From NCBI GenBank assembly GCA_002292815.1, contig DBBX01000019.1, forward strand, positions 1-64,000: a DNA stretch of 64,000 bases. Direction: 5' to 3'. The DNA is from Thiotrichaceae bacterium UBA973. GTDB taxonomy: Bacteria; Pseudomonadota; Gammaproteobacteria; Eutrophobiales; Eutrophobiaceae. The notes beneath the pieces were generated by a model. The model saw only the letters and a list, made by a program, of their open reading frames with translations, did not search any database and had not been told where the DNA came from. Below are positions 9,004 to 18,638 of this stretch, piece after piece (position 1 is the stretch's first letter; the number at the start of each line of letters is the position of its first letter). Position numbers and translations under genes: made by a program.

Positions 9004-9089
9004 GTAACAATATTAATGCGACTGTACGCTCTGATTATTACAGGTATATTGTGTATTTTCGCGTCTTTTAAATCATTCAGATCTACACT

Positions 9090-10715
9090 ATGACAGGTTT
9101 TATCCACGGCTTTTCTCTCAATAATTTGCGCGGCGATATCTACGGAGGGCTTACTGCTGCTGTAGTGGCGCTGCCACTTGCGCTTGCCTTTGGGGTCACC
9201 TCCGGCGTTGGCCCTTTGGCCGGGATGTATGGTGCGATTATTGTCGGCTTCTTTGCTGCAATTTTTGGTGGTACGCCAGCACAAGTATCGGGTCCAACGG
9301 GACCGATGACCGTTGTCATGACGGCAATTGTTATACATTTTTCACATAATCCAGCAATGGCCTTCACCATCGTCATGCTGGGCGGCGTGTTTCAAATACT
9401 CTTTAGCGTGTTTAAATTTGGTCGTTATATCAACCTGGTGCCTTATCCGGTTATCTCCGGGTTTATGAGTGGGATCGGATGCATCATTATTATTTTGCAA
9501 TTGGCCCCCTTTATTGGACAGGCCGGGGCTGGGGGGCCGTTAAAATCGATCTTGGCGTTACCCGAATTATTGAGACAGGTTCATTCGAGCTCCTTAATCC
9601 TTAGCGTCGTTGCTCTGGCGACCGTCTGGTTTATTCCTCAACGGCTAAGTCGTTATATCCCCGGGCCGTTACTTGCGCTGTTACTTGGTACGACGCTGAG
9701 CTTATTTTTACTGAACGATGTCACTATTATTGGTGAAATACCGAGTGGTCTGCCCAGTATTCAACTGCCAGTATTTTCTATTGAAGAATTTGCAATGATA
9801 ATAAAATATTCACTGGTGTTGGCGTTTCTCGGCTCCATTGATTCTTTATTAACCTCATTAATAGCAGACAGTATTACGCGTACACACCATAAGTCTGATC
9901 GTGAATTGTTTGGCCAGGGCATAGGTAATGTTGTCAGCGGTTTATTTGGTGGTTTGCCGGGCGCAGGGGCAACCATGCGCACAGTCGTCAATGTGCGTGC
10001 TGGTGGGCGTACTCCTATTTCAGGCGCCTTGCATGCGATTGTTCTATTGTTAATGGTCTTGGGTCTGGGCGCACTTGCAGAACATATACCACATGCCGTG
10101 CTCGCAGGTATATTGCTTAAAGTAGGATTCGATATTGTTGACTGGAAGTACTTAAGTCGGATCCGTAGTGCGCCTCGTTCAGGCATGTTGATAATGCTAA
10201 CTACTTTTTTATTAACTGTTTTAGTCGACCTTATTACTGCTGTTGCTGTTGGAACGGTCATGGCAAGTCTTTTATTTGTTAAGCGCATGTCTGATTCGCA
10301 AGCAGGGAGCATGAAAATTATTGGCAACCCGGACGACTGGCATGAGTTGACAGAGGAAGAAATTAAGATTCTTGAGAGTGCCGATGGGCACATCGTCTTG
10401 TTTCATATTGAAGGCCCAATGAGTTTTGGTTCAGCTAAGGGCATTGTGCAGAGACTAACTGCCGTCCGTGATCAAGATGTGTTGATAATCGATTTTTCAG
10501 ATGTGCCGTTTATTGATAGCACCGCATCTCTGGCGATAGAAGAAGTAATACTCAAAGTGCAAAGTGATAATGATTATGTTGTTCTATGTGGAATGAGTTC
10601 ATCGGTAGAGAAAGTATTACGTCAGCTTGGTGTAGCCAAACTATTGCCTGATATTCAAATAACGCAAACTCGTTTACAAGCATTGAAAATATCAGAACAG
10701 ATATTGGAAACATAG
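9090..10715 (+). CDS. SulP-family anion transporter with STAS domain (copy 1)
   Basis: Inner-membrane SulP/SLC26-type transporter of 541 residues. The N-terminal part carries the family block GGLTAAVVALPLALAFG and SGPTGPMTVV, then about a dozen membrane segments; residues ~430-540 form a cytoplasmic STAS domain (IIDFSDVPFIDSTASLAIEE). Substrates in the family include sulfate, bicarbonate and other anions. It is closely similar along its whole length to the copy at 29840-31468, which lies beside a carbonic anhydrase. Sulfate or bicarbonate are the best guesses here. Confidence 0.88.
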   Translation: MTGFIHGFSLNNLRGDIYGGLTAAVVALPLALAFGVTSGVGPLAGMYGAIIVGFFAAIFGGTPAQVSGPTGPMTVVMTAIVIHFSHNPAMAFTIVMLGGVFQILFSVFKFGRYINLVPYPVISGFMSGIGCIIIILQLAPFIGQAGAGGPLKSILALPELLRQVHSSSLILSVVALATVWFIPQRLSRYIPGPLLALLLGTTLSLFLLNDVTIIGEIPSGLPSIQLPVFSIEEFAMIIKYSLVLAFLGSIDSLLTSLIADSITRTHHKSDRELFGQGIGNVVSGLFGGLPGAGATMRTVVNVRAGGRTPISGALHAIVLLLMVLGLGALAEHIPHAVLAGILLKVGFDIVDWKYLSRIRSAPRSGMLIMLTTFLLTVLVDLITAVAVGTVMASLLFVKRMSDSQAGSMKIIGNPDDWHELTEEEIKILESADGHIVLFHIEGPMSFGSAKGIVQRLTAVRDQDVLIIDFSDVPFIDSTASLAIEEVILKVQSDNDYVVLCGMSSSVEKVLRQLGVAKLLPDIQITQTRLQALKISEQILET

Positions 10716-11124
10716 CCGAATGTATTTAAATTCAAATGGATTAAGAAGAAAATGTACCAATAATTTATTCTTTATTATTGACGAGGTGATATTGCAACGC
10801 CCCTCCTGAAATGCTTTATTTAAGCAATATATCTCCTGATAGAAGTTGAAATAATCCAATTAATCATGATTTATCACTGTAATATTGTTCGGAAATAGTA
10901 GATCCGAAGTTGGCAGTTCGATTCTTCTGATGAAAACTACGTTTACGATAGACCCTATTTGAATTATTAATTGCTAACTAGTTCTAAAAAGAGTAGAGAC
11001 TTTTAGGAAACTTTCTTTATAATAGCATTACATATGAACCATATAGTTAAACCGTCATCTTATGTATGTTAGAAGATTTCCTGCCGGGTTAAACTCAAAA
11101 TTACACGAACTAATAAATTAGAGT
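10716..11124. other. Gene-free interval
   Basis: About 409 AT-rich bases between the SulP transporter and the RhlA-like gene. I see no coding frame and no clear terminator hairpin. A TATAAT at 11018-11023, ~100 bases before the next gene, could be a -10 element, but no good -35 precedes it. Confidence 0.35.
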
Positions 11125-11934
11125 ATGAAGATAGTAAAAGGAGAATTAAGCCTCGGACGATTCCTAGTGCCTTACCGAATTTACGGTGAAGCTGAGAAGA
11201 CTATCGTCTGTATTAGTGGTGCCAAACAAACGATGGCGGCATGGCGATCATTCGTCAGTCACTTTGTTGCTGATTATTCTGTTGCTGTGTTCGATTTGCC
11301 AGGTCAAGGGCGTGGGAAAATATTGTCTGGCCCACCAGGTATAACATTTGATGAACAGATTGATGTATTGCATAACGTTATCAATGAGACCAACAGAAAC
11401 GGTACAGTAATCCTTGCCGCTGCTTCATGGGGAACGATTATCTCTGTTGCATTAGCTGCACGTCACCCTGAATTAGTCGACAAGATGATTTTGGGCAGTT
11501 TCGGTGCGAAACCGAATAAGGCAGTGATCGAGGTAATCAGAGAAGGAAAAGAGCTGTTCGATACTAACAATAGCCATGATATCGCGCCATTGATGATAGA
11601 AAAATTTGGTCAGCACATCCCTGATACCCATAAAAAGCAGATTATCGAACAGTTTCGTGGTATGAGTCGTGAACAATTCATTAGTTTCTATGACCATTGT
11701 GAGTTTGTTGAGCAGGCATCAGATATTGAAGATTTTATCGATCTGGGAAATATCACTGCGTCCACCCTTATATTGAGTGGTGAGTTTGACGCCATCTTGG
11801 ATCCAGGCGATATAGAAAAAGCGTCTTCAAGAATCCCTCATTGTGAATTCAAGATGATCCCAGGTGCTGGACATTTCCTACACTGGGAACAAGCAGATAT
11901 TCTTCATACCTACAGTGAGTTCCTCTCCAGATAA
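11125..11934 (+). CDS. Alpha/beta hydrolase resembling RhlA
   Basis: 269-residue alpha/beta hydrolase with nucleophile S101 (ASWGT), D222 (SGEFDAILD) and H250 (GAGHFLHWE). The layout and the phrases FDLPGQG, ASWGT-(hydrophobic)-ARHPE and IPHC-F-GAGHFL recall RhlA, which joins two beta-hydroxyacyl groups to make the lipid moiety of rhamnolipids. That substrate is inferred only from resemblance; a general esterase is possible. The next gene, a JmjC-type oxygenase, overlaps its 3' end, so the two are surely translated together. No rhamnosyltransferase is nearby. Confidence 0.72.
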   Translation: MKIVKGELSLGRFLVPYRIYGEAEKTIVCISGAKQTMAAWRSFVSHFVADYSVAVFDLPGQGRGKILSGPPGITFDEQIDVLHNVINETNRNGTVILAAASWGTIISVALAARHPELVDKMILGSFGAKPNKAVIEVIREGKELFDTNNSHDIAPLMIEKFGQHIPDTHKKQIIEQFRGMSREQFISFYDHCEFVEQASDIEDFIDLGNITASTLILSGEFDAILDPGDIEKASSRIPHCEFKMIPGAGHFLHWEQADILHTYSEFLSR

Positions 11935-12805
11935 TAATTCGGCGGGCTCTGACCTGCCTGAATCTAGACTTGATTTGAAGCCGATTGATAAGGTTTCTAA
12001 TATTGAGGCAGAAGAATTCACAAAATCCTATTTCAGGCCACTCCGGCCATTGGTGATCCAGGACATGGCAAAAGCCTGGCCGGCATTAGATAAATGGAGT
12101 CCTGAATTCTTCAAAGAACAGCACGGCAATAAACAAGTTAAAGTTTATGACTCAGGTTTCGTCTCTGCCGGCAAGAATTACATGTCAAAGTCGAAGAGCA
12201 TCTCCTTTAGGGACTATATCGATACGGTTGTAACGAAAGAGCAAGACCTGCGGATGTTTCTCTATAATATTAAATCCGAGATTCCGGAATTAGTCGATGA
12301 CATTACTTTTCCCGCTATATTAAAGGGCATATCACGGAATTTTGTTTTTATGTTTTTTGGTTGTAAAGGTTCAGTAACCCAGATGCATTTTGATATCGAC
12401 ATGTCGCATGTGCTACACACAGCCCTATATGGCAAAAAAACGGTTTATCTGTTCCCTTATGAGCAAAGAAAGAATTTACATGGTTATCCATTTACTTGTA
12501 GAAGCTATGTTGATGTTGAGAGGCCAGATTTCGAGCAGTTCCCCGGATTAAAGGACGTGGAAGGCTATAAGGTGGTGCTTGAACAAGGAGAAACATTGTA
12601 TATCCCCAGCGGTTACTGGCACCATTTTGTCTACGATGAGCCTAGTTATGCAATTTCATTACGCTGTAGCAGTCAAACCTGGATGGGTAAATTACATGGT
12701 GCATTTAATCTACTTCTTCTGTCTCCGATTGATAGATTAATGAATAAAATATCGCCACAGGGCTGGTTTAATTGGAAACAACAACAAGCTCTTAAAACAC
12801 ACTAG
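11915..12805 (+). CDS. Cupin-like/JmjC-type Fe(II)-dependent oxygenase
   Basis: Cupin_8/JmjC-like protein. Metal ligands are H-x-D in QMHFDIDMSH (near residue 158 from this start) and a distal His in SGYWHHF (near 236). The opening RPLVIQDMAKAWPALDKWS is typical of this 2-oxoglutarate oxygenase family. Its frame is open from an ATG at 11864, which would overlap the hydrolase by 71 bases; I prefer the GTG at 11915 (20-base overlap), but neither has a good Shine-Dalgarno. Family members hydroxylate proteins or small molecules; with the RhlA-like partner, a hydroxylated fatty-acid product is conceivable (inference). Confidence 0.78.
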   Translation: MSSSPDNNSAGSDLPESRLDLKPIDKVSNIEAEEFTKSYFRPLRPLVIQDMAKAWPALDKWSPEFFKEQHGNKQVKVYDSGFVSAGKNYMSKSKSISFRDYIDTVVTKEQDLRMFLYNIKSEIPELVDDITFPAILKGISRNFVFMFFGCKGSVTQMHFDIDMSHVLHTALYGKKTVYLFPYEQRKNLHGYPFTCRSYVDVERPDFEQFPGLKDVEGYKVVLEQGETLYIPSGYWHHFVYDEPSYAISLRCSSQTWMGKLHGAFNLLLLSPIDRLMNKISPQGWFNWKQQQALKTH

Positions 12806-12865
12806 TTCACGATCAGATTATTAATCCCCTTAATAGCCATTTGAGTTTTGTCAGTCGCTACATCT

Positions 12866-13375
12866 TTATAGAAAACGTTTTATAATTTCCCATTGCAATA
12901 ATTTTTGTTTGAATGTCAGTGCTGCATGCGCGGGGCTAGTGGAAGGTAATCTGAAAAAGGATAGCTTTTGCTGTGCTTGATTCAGAGTCATTAATATATT
13001 TTTCTTAAAGAGTTGTTCGGCTTTTGCGCCATTAAAGAAAACAGCGGTAACTTGCTTATGTCTGGAGAAGAATTCTATAAAATCATTCGGCTCTATGGTG
13101 GACTGATCAATATCAGAATCAAGACTACCTTCGCGATAACAACTTTTTAAGACATCCCATAATGCAATATTGTTTTTTAGTAACAGCGTTTTGCGGTCGG
13201 CATAAGTTAGCTCATTATCTATTTTAAGTAGCTTGAACATGATCGGCCAAAAACTATTTCGCGGGTGCGCGTAGTATTGGTTTTCCTCAAGCGACTTTTG
13301 TCCTGGCATGGATCCAAGTATCAGTATCTTTGCATCGGATTTTGCTACAAGGGGAAAGCCAGTGCTATTTGTCAT
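12866..13375 (-). CDS. DNA-deoxyinosine glycosylase (uracil-DNA glycosylase superfamily, family 6)
   Basis: Removes hypoxanthine from deaminated adenine in DNA. The 169 residues show the family pattern ILGSMPGQKSLEENQYYAHPRNSFWP near the N-terminus and a late LPSTSPAHA motif that forms the second half of the active site. The length is normal. It stands alone, convergent with the JmjC gene, with a 60-base gap. Confidence 0.87.
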   Translation of the reverse strand: MTNSTGFPLVAKSDAKILILGSMPGQKSLEENQYYAHPRNSFWPIMFKLLKIDNELTYADRKTLLLKNNIALWDVLKSCYREGSLDSDIDQSTIEPNDFIEFFSRHKQVTAVFFNGAKAEQLFKKNILMTLNQAQQKLSFFRLPSTSPAHAALTFKQKLLQWEIIKRFL

Positions 13376-13590
13376 TGTAAAAGAATATTTTGATCATGGG
13401 AGAAGCACAATAGGCTATAGGAAAATGCCACAATCATAGGAAAAACATGATGGATACTTTGAAGTTACTTAATATCCAAGTACAATCTGCACCATTTTTT
13501 CGAATCGGCAAGGCAAAGGGGACATTGCCGGTGATTATTTTGCTCTTTTGTCCTTCAAATCAATAATTTATAAAGTTTAGGGGAATTTAT

Positions 13591-15717
13591 ATGTCAGGCA
13601 TAACAATATGGATAACTACAATCCTGTCGCTGATGGGCTTGGGAATAGCCTTCTTTTACATGAAGAAGGTTGTAAGTATACCGCTTGATCTTGGGCTAGA
13701 TGAAGCTCAGGCGAAGAAGCTAACCTTCATCCACGGTGCTATTGCCGAAGGAGCCATGGCATTCTTGAAGCAGGAATACAAAGTCCTGACGATATTCATG
13801 GTGGTATTTGCCGCCATTATCGCCATTCTGATCAACGATACACATACCCCTGATATTCATGAGGGTATATATACCGCTATCGCTTTCCTCTTTGGTGGCG
13901 CGATATCCATCGCTTCTGGCTATATCGGCATGAAGGTAGCGACTCAAGGCAACGCACGAACTACGGTTTCTGCTAAGAAAGACATTTCCGCAGCTTACGA
14001 TGTGGCCATTAACTCTGGTGCGGTAATGGGATTTGCTCTTGTCGGTCTGGCGACCCTCGGACTGGTTATCATCTATGTGGTGATGAGCACCTTGCTTGCT
14101 GACCTTGGACCTGAGAACAACCATATCCTTATGGAAGTGATTGCTGGCTTTGGACTAGGTGGTTCTACAATCGCGTTATTTGCACGAGTTGGCGGCGGTA
14201 TCTTCACTAAGGCCGCAGATGTTGGTGCTGACCTTGTAGGTAAGGTTGAGCAGGGCATCCCAGAGGATGATCCCCGTAACCCTGCCGTGATCGCAGACAA
14301 CGTTGGCGACAACGTGGGCGATGTTGCTGGTATGGGCGCGGACCTTTTCGGTTCTTGTGCAGAAAGCACCTGTGCTGCAATGGTTATAAGTGCGGTAGTT
14401 TTTGCCGGTAATCCAGATGCAATGCTGTTCCCAATTTTGATCAGTGCTGTAGGTATTCCAATAGCCTTGCTCACTAAACTCTTAGTTGGCGTAAAGACTG
14501 AAGACGACGTGGCGCCAGCGCTGATGAAGCTACTAATTATATCCAGCGCCATTATGGCAGTGGTTATGTACTTCGTTACTATTGCTCTGATTCCAGAGCA
14601 ATTCGAATTGAACGGCGCTGACTATACCAATCTCGGTGTTTATCTCTGCTTCTTGGCTGGATTGGTTTCAGGCTTGGCGGTTGGCTTATTAACGGGCTAC
14701 TACACTTCTGAAAAATTCGGCCCCGTAAAAGAAGTCGCAAAGTCTTGTGAGACTGGTGTTGCTACTAACATCATCTACGGTCTTGCACTCGGTTATAAGA
14801 GTACAGTGCTTCCTTATATTGCCATCGCGATAAGCATCTTCATCTCTTGGGAGCTCGCAGGCATGTACGGCATCGCTATTGCCTCTCTAGGTATGTTGGG
14901 TAGCTTGGTGCTCACTCTTACTATTGATGCTTACGGGCCTGTTGCAGACAACGCCGGCGGTATTGCTGAGATGGTGGGCCTAGAGTCAGAAGTTAGACGT
15001 AGAACTGACATCTTAGACTCTGCTGGTAATACTACTGCAGCGATTGGTAAAGGATTTGCCATCGGTGCTGCAATATTGACTTCTCTAGCTTTGTTCGCGG
15101 CCTTTATTACTACTGCCGAAACATTGCGCGGTGAGCCTATATCCATGAGCTTGTTGGAGCCTCTGGTTTTCACTTTCTTGTTTGTTGGTGCAGTTTTGCC
15201 TTTCTTGTTCTCTGCCATGACTATGAAGTCAGTTGGTATAGCGGCATTCGCGATGATCGAAGAAGTGCGTCATCAGTTCAAGACGATTCCAGGCATCATG
15301 GAAGGCACAGGCACTCCTGACTATGCGAAATGCGTAGCCATCTCAACGCAGGCGGCGCTAAAAGAAATGATAGCTCCTGGTGTGTTGATCATGGGTTCGC
15401 CAATCGTTGTTGGCTATCTGTTCGGTGTTGAGGCAGTTGCCGCTATGTTGATCGGTTCATTGATCACCGGTGGTGTACTTGCGATCTCTTCCTCTAACAG
15501 TGGCGGCGCTTGGGATAATGCTAAGAAGTATATCGAAGCAGGTAACCACGGTGGCAAGGGCTCTGATGAGCACACTGCAGCTGTTGTCGGTGATACTGTT
15601 GGTGATCCGATGAAAGATACTTCAGGTCCTTCACTGAACATTCTTATCAAACTATCTGCAATTCTTAGCTTAGTATTTGCTCCATTCTTCGTACAGTATG
15701 GCGGCATCTTGATGTAA
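13591..15717 (+). CDS. hppA: Membrane-bound ion-pumping pyrophosphatase, K+-dependent type
   Basis: Couples PPi hydrolysis to H+ or Na+ export. The 708 residues form about 16 membrane helices with the catalytic blocks [29 protein letters not shown], and late [13 protein letters not shown] and [14 protein letters not shown]. The potassium-dependence position reads [11 protein letters not shown]: Ala, not Lys, follows GNTT, which marks the K+-dependent class. H+ versus Na+ specificity cannot be settled by eye. A strong terminator follows. It probably supplies ion gradient from PPi, or PPi for the phosphofructokinase at 7101. Confidence 0.95.
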   Translation: MSGITIWITTILSLMGLGIAFFYMKKVVSIPLDLGLDEAQAKKLTFIHGAIAEGAMAFLKQEYKVLTIFMVVFAAIIAILINDTHTPDIHEGIYTAIAFLFGGAISIASGYIGMKVATQGNARTTVSAKKDISAAYDVAINSGAVMGFALVGLATLGLVIIYVVMSTLLADLGPENNHILMEVIAGFGLGGSTIALFARVGGGIFTKAADVGADLVGKVEQGIPEDDPRNPAVIADNVGDNVGDVAGMGADLFGSCAESTCAAMVISAVVFAGNPDAMLFPILISAVGIPIALLTKLLVGVKTEDDVAPALMKLLIISSAIMAVVMYFVTIALIPEQFELNGADYTNLGVYLCFLAGLVSGLAVGLLTGYYTSEKFGPVKEVAKSCETGVATNIIYGLALGYKSTVLPYIAIAISIFISWELAGMYGIAIASLGMLGSLVLTLTIDAYGPVADNAGGIAEMVGLESEVRRRTDILDSAGNTTAAIGKGFAIGAAILTSLALFAAFITTAETLRGEPISMSLLEPLVFTFLFVGAVLPFLFSAMTMKSVGIAAFAMIEEVRHQFKTIPGIMEGTGTPDYAKCVAISTQAALKEMIAPGVLIMGSPIVVGYLFGVEAVAAMLIGSLITGGVLAISSSNSGGAWDNAKKYIEAGNHGGKGSDEHTAAVVGDTVGDPMKDTSGPSLNILIKLSAILSLVFAPFFVQYGGILM

Positions 15718-15736
15718 GAAGAGCGAAAATTGTTCG

Positions 15737-15766
15737 AAAAAAGGGAGTCATTTGACTCCCTTTTTT
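15737..15766 (+). terminator. Rho-independent terminator of hppA
   Basis: GGGAGTCA (15743-15750) pairs with TGACTCCC (15753-15760). The innermost pairs open into a loop, and the stem is followed by TTTTTT and flanked by A-run/T-run complementarity. It lies 20 bases after the hppA stop. Confidence 0.9.
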
Positions 15767-15958
15767 AATACCTAGAAATTTTCATGATTCTCTGCGAGAT
15801 TCGAAGTGCAACAGAACCCAGACGAGAAATCCCGTAGGCGTTCCGTAGAAAGATACAGCGGGTTCGGCGATCAACCCTCTGATCAAGGTCATTAATATTG
15901 TTGTATTATTAATCATTATATTGATCTAACAGTAGTTCTTCATTTAAAGTAATGCGTC

Positions 15959-16459
15959 ATGGATAACCCTATGGCGCATTTTTTTTACCTCCGTTTAAAG
16001 GCAGTCTCCTTTGCATTGCTTTTGTTTATTCCGTCTCTAGTCTCAGCAGAATCTCTGCGCGAATTTCAAGAACGACAATGCAAGCAAGGCAAACAAGAAA
16101 GCTGTGAACGTGCCGCTGATATGTTGGCAGGGGAAAAACATGCTGAACGTATCGAGGTATTGGGTGATAAGTTTGCTAGGAATGTTGATCGCTCTGAAAG
16201 AGAGGTAGATAAAAAACCTATCCTGATAAAGGCTTATACAGATGTGCTCGATGATTATTTTAAAGTTGAAGCTGAGAATGGCATTAAATTATCTGTAGCA
16301 GCGGATGTTATCAATCTATGTGCTGAGCACTACCATGACTATTGGGTTAATCGGAAAATGTGGTGGCCAACGAATGATGCCGGCCAACCAGATTGGTCAA
16401 CCATCTACTATTACATCGTTGATCATTATTATGGTTATTGCTTAAGAAGCGCCTTGTAA
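15959..16459 (+). CDS. Secreted protein of unknown function
   Basis: 166 residues with a signal peptide (FALLLFIPSLVSAES), so periplasmic or exported. The mature part is charged, with Cys residues (RQCKQGKQESCERAA) that could form a disulfide, and an aromatic C-terminus (DYWVNRKMWWPTND, YYYIVDHYYGYC). An alternative ATG at 15971 is possible. Its last 18 bases overlap maf tail to tail. I do not recognise the family. Confidence 0.7.
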   Translation: MDNPMAHFFYLRLKAVSFALLLFIPSLVSAESLREFQERQCKQGKQESCERAADMLAGEKHAERIEVLGDKFARNVDRSEREVDKKPILIKAYTDVLDDYFKVEAENGIKLSVAADVINLCAEHYHDYWVNRKMWWPTNDAGQPDWSTIYYYIVDHYYGYCLRSAL

Positions 16460-16996
16460 TAGTTTCTGAGTTTCAAAAAGCGGCAAGCCCATTACGCCAC
16501 TATAACTTCCCTCTAAATGATTGATAAAGATCGCTGCCCTGCCCTGTATAGCATAACCACCGGCTTTGCCAATTGGCTCATCGGTGGCGCAATAATTTAT
16601 TATTTCGTTTTGTGATAATTTCTTAAAGGCAACCTTGCTGGTGCTCAATAGAGTTTTCTCATCTGTGTGAATTAAACTTACTGCAGAAAGCACAGTATGG
16701 GTTTTACCAGATAACTTTTTAAGCATTATTTCAGCGTCTTTCTTGTTTTCGGCCTTGCCGAGTATGTCGTTATTTAAAACAACAGCTGTATCAGCAGCTA
16801 AAACTGGGTAATCTTCATCGCTGAATGCATTGCCTGCACGCGCTTTTTCCAATGCAATCCGCTTTACATAAGTTTCGGGTTTTTCTTTGCCATCCCAGCT
16901 TTCATCGATATCAACATCGATGACTTCAAATTCAACATTAATTTGATCTAATAACTCACGTCGACGTGGTGATCTAGAGGCAAGATAAATTTTCAT
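16442..16996 (-). CDS. maf: Maf-family nucleoside triphosphate pyrophosphatase
   Basis: Hydrolyses non-canonical or pyrimidine NTPs (dTTP/UTP in the YhdE type). Starting at the internal ATG 16996 gives MKIYLASRSPRRRELL, the standard opening; the longer frame to 17032 lacks family support and would overlap rdgC by 26 bases. ADTAVV holds the catalytic Asp, and GKAGGYAIQGRAA and YSGVMGLPL are conserved. It starts 10 bases after rdgC ends. Confidence 0.9.
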   Translation of the reverse strand: MKIYLASRSPRRRELLDQINVEFEVIDVDIDESWDGKEKPETYVKRIALEKARAGNAFSDEDYPVLAADTAVVLNNDILGKAENKKDAEIMLKKLSGKTHTVLSAVSLIHTDEKTLLSTSKVAFKKLSQNEIINYCATDEPIGKAGGYAIQGRAAIFINHLEGSYSGVMGLPLFETQKLLQGAS

Positions 16997-17006
16997 AGAC
17001 GTCAGC

Positions 17007-17912
17007 TTAGTCAGGTTTCTCCAAACCACCAAACTCTTCGAGTAATTCTTTTATGAACTCGTGAATCTGTAAGGTCATTACGGCAAAATCCTGATCAAAC
17101 TGCGTCGCTCTGTCATTATTATCGTCCTCGGCTTGTTCCTGGATAATATCTTCAAAGCGTAAGCGTTTGATCGAGAAATCATCAGCAAAGACAAAGCGAA
17201 TTGCATCGCGCCAGATCAAAGCAAGTTGAATAACTCTTTTACCTGCTTTTAAATGACTCATTATCTCAGCGCTTTCCAATTCCTGATTTTTGCAGCGGAC
17301 AATGTTTTTACTTTCGCGTGGGTTCTGTAATTCACATTCATTATCAAGTTCAAAATTATCGGGTGACTTATCTTGTAGCCAATGGGTCATGACGTTTGCA
17401 GCATCACCATGACACTTTAGCGGCACCACCGGTAAACTACCTAAGGTCGCGCGGAGGTGATCCATGAATTCTTCCGCTTTATTTGAGCTGGCAGAATCTA
17501 TAATTAACAATTTATTTTTTGGGTCAAAGTAAGCATAGACGAGATACGAACGCGTTAACGCACGTGGCAGCAATGTATGTATAATGTCTTCCTTGATCGT
17601 GCGTTTTTCATTTCGATAAACACTACGTGCCTGAGCTGCTTCAAAATCGGTGACCTTTTCCTCTACCATCTCGTTGATTGCTGCTGGCGGTAATATCTTC
17701 TCCTGCTTGCGTGCGCAGATCATGATGTATCCTGCGCAACTGTGAGTATATAGTTCGCTATCTTTACCCAGTGGCGGCACCCAGCCATACCTTGAAAAAT
17801 CCATATTCGTACAAGGTGTAAAGTCTTGTTGATGTAGAGCTATTTCCAGTATTTCTGGTGTGAGGTCTATGTCTTTAGTAAGTCGATATATACGAAGGTT
17901 TTTGAACCACAT
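17007..17912 (-). CDS. rdgC: Recombination-associated protein RdgC
   Basis: RdgC forms a ring on DNA and restrains RecA. The 301 residues are close to the E. coli length. Family marks are MWFKNLRIYRLT, FSRYGWVPPLG, the middle PRALTRSYLVYAYFD, and the C-terminal DFAVMTLQIHEFI. It is divergent from the higBA operon and is followed by maf. Confidence 0.95.
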   Translation of the reverse strand: MWFKNLRIYRLTKDIDLTPEILEIALHQQDFTPCTNMDFSRYGWVPPLGKDSELYTHSCAGYIMICARKQEKILPPAAINEMVEEKVTDFEAAQARSVYRNEKRTIKEDIIHTLLPRALTRSYLVYAYFDPKNKLLIIDSASSNKAEEFMDHLRATLGSLPVVPLKCHGDAANVMTHWLQDKSPDNFELDNECELQNPRESKNIVRCKNQELESAEIMSHLKAGKRVIQLALIWRDAIRFVFADDFSIKRLRFEDIIQEQAEDDNNDRATQFDQDFAVMTLQIHEFIKELLEEFGGLEKPD

Positions 17913-17990
17913 GATTATTATTTAAGCTTGTTATGAAAAGAGGCGGATTATCTCGCACCTGTCCTTGCACAAGCAAGGGAAATAACCGGC

Positions 17991-18026
17991 TATAACGTAT
18001 GGCGTTATATTACGGGTTGCGTTATA
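17991..18026. promoter_or_regulatory. higBA operator/promoter region
   Basis: A perfect inverted repeat TATAACG (17991-17997) / CGTTATA (18003-18009) is followed by another CGTTATA half-site at 18020-18026, ten bases before higB. TATACT at 18023-18028 could be the -10. HigA-type antitoxins repress their own promoter, so this is a likely HigA site. A separate CCTTGC/GCAAGG hairpin lies at 17963-17978. Confidence 0.5.
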
Positions 18027-18035
18027 CTCGAGAGA

Positions 18036-18317
18036 ATGATACGGAATTTTAAATGTGCACAAACGGAATTGATTTGGCAAGGCTTAGCATCACGTCAATT
18101 GCCTCAATCAATACAACATCTTGCACGCCGTAAATTAAGAATGTTGCATAATTCGTGTGTGTTGACTGATTTGCGTGTACCACCGGCGAATCGACTTGAA
18201 AAATTAAAAGGACGCAGATCAGGACAATATAGTATCCGTATTAATGATCAATGGCGTATTTGTTTTGTCTGGGATAACGGTGATGCCTTGAGCGTTGAAA
18301 TTGTCGACTACCATTGA
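18036..18317 (+). CDS. higB: HigB-type toxin (RelE/ParE superfamily)
   Basis: 93-residue ribosome-dependent mRNA interferase of the toxin-first HigB class. Conserved pieces are LARRKLRML, DLRVPPANRLEKLKG, GQYSIRINDQWRICFVW and a C-terminal VDYH. It is followed 18 bases later by its antitoxin, as expected for higBA order. Confidence 0.92.
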   Translation: MIRNFKCAQTELIWQGLASRQLPQSIQHLARRKLRMLHNSCVLTDLRVPPANRLEKLKGRRSGQYSIRINDQWRICFVWDNGDALSVEIVDYH

Positions 18318-18335
18318 AACAGGATAACTAAATAA

Positions 18336-18626
18336 ATGAAAAGACTGTCCAATATACATCCCGGTGAAATACTACTGGAAGAATTTTTAACGCCGATGGC
18401 GATTAGTCAGAACCGTATCGCGCGAGATATAGGTGTCTCGCCAAGGCGTATCAATGAAATTGTTCACGGAAAACGTGCAATAACCGCAGATACGGCTGTG
18501 CGGTTAGCAAAATATTTCAGTACCTCGGAATCATTCTGGATGGGTCTCCAATCAGATTATGATGTAGAAGAAGCGCACCAACTGCTAGGCAAGAAACTGG
18601 ATAAGATCCCTTCTTATGCGGCTTGA
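18336..18626 (+). CDS. higA: HigA-type antitoxin
   Basis: 96-residue Xre-type helix-turn-helix antitoxin. It carries the HigA opening HPGEILLEEFL, the recognition region AISQNRIARDIGVSPRRINEIVHGKRAIT, and SESFWMGLQSDYDVE. It neutralises HigB and probably represses the operon through the repeats at 17991-18026. Confidence 0.93.
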   Translation: MKRLSNIHPGEILLEEFLTPMAISQNRIARDIGVSPRRINEIVHGKRAITADTAVRLAKYFSTSESFWMGLQSDYDVEEAHQLLGKKLDKIPSYAA

Positions 18627-18638
18627 AGTATTACTTAA

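Noticed and set aside
9761..10393. 210-codon minus-strand frame inside the SulP gene
   Set aside because: Mirror of conserved transporter sequence, with no family resemblance of its own; a similar shadow occurs in the second SulP gene.
13447..13566. Short frame (39 codons) between the glycosylase and hppA
   Set aside because: No ribosome binding site or recognisable composition; more likely the hppA leader region.
14073..14552. Long open frame on the minus strand inside hppA
   Set aside because: It is the antisense of the highly conserved pyrophosphatase coding region, rich in Ser/Thr/Pro as expected for a shadow frame.
15814..15865. GAACCC and GGGTTC six-base inverted repeat after the hppA terminator, considered as a tRNA-like or small RNA
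   Set aside because: Only six pairs around a 40-base loop, with no cloverleaf arms or conserved tRNA positions.
17963..17978. CCTTGC/GCAAGG hairpin between rdgC and higB considered as a terminator
   Set aside because: It lies between two divergent starts, has no T-run, and its arms are only six bases.
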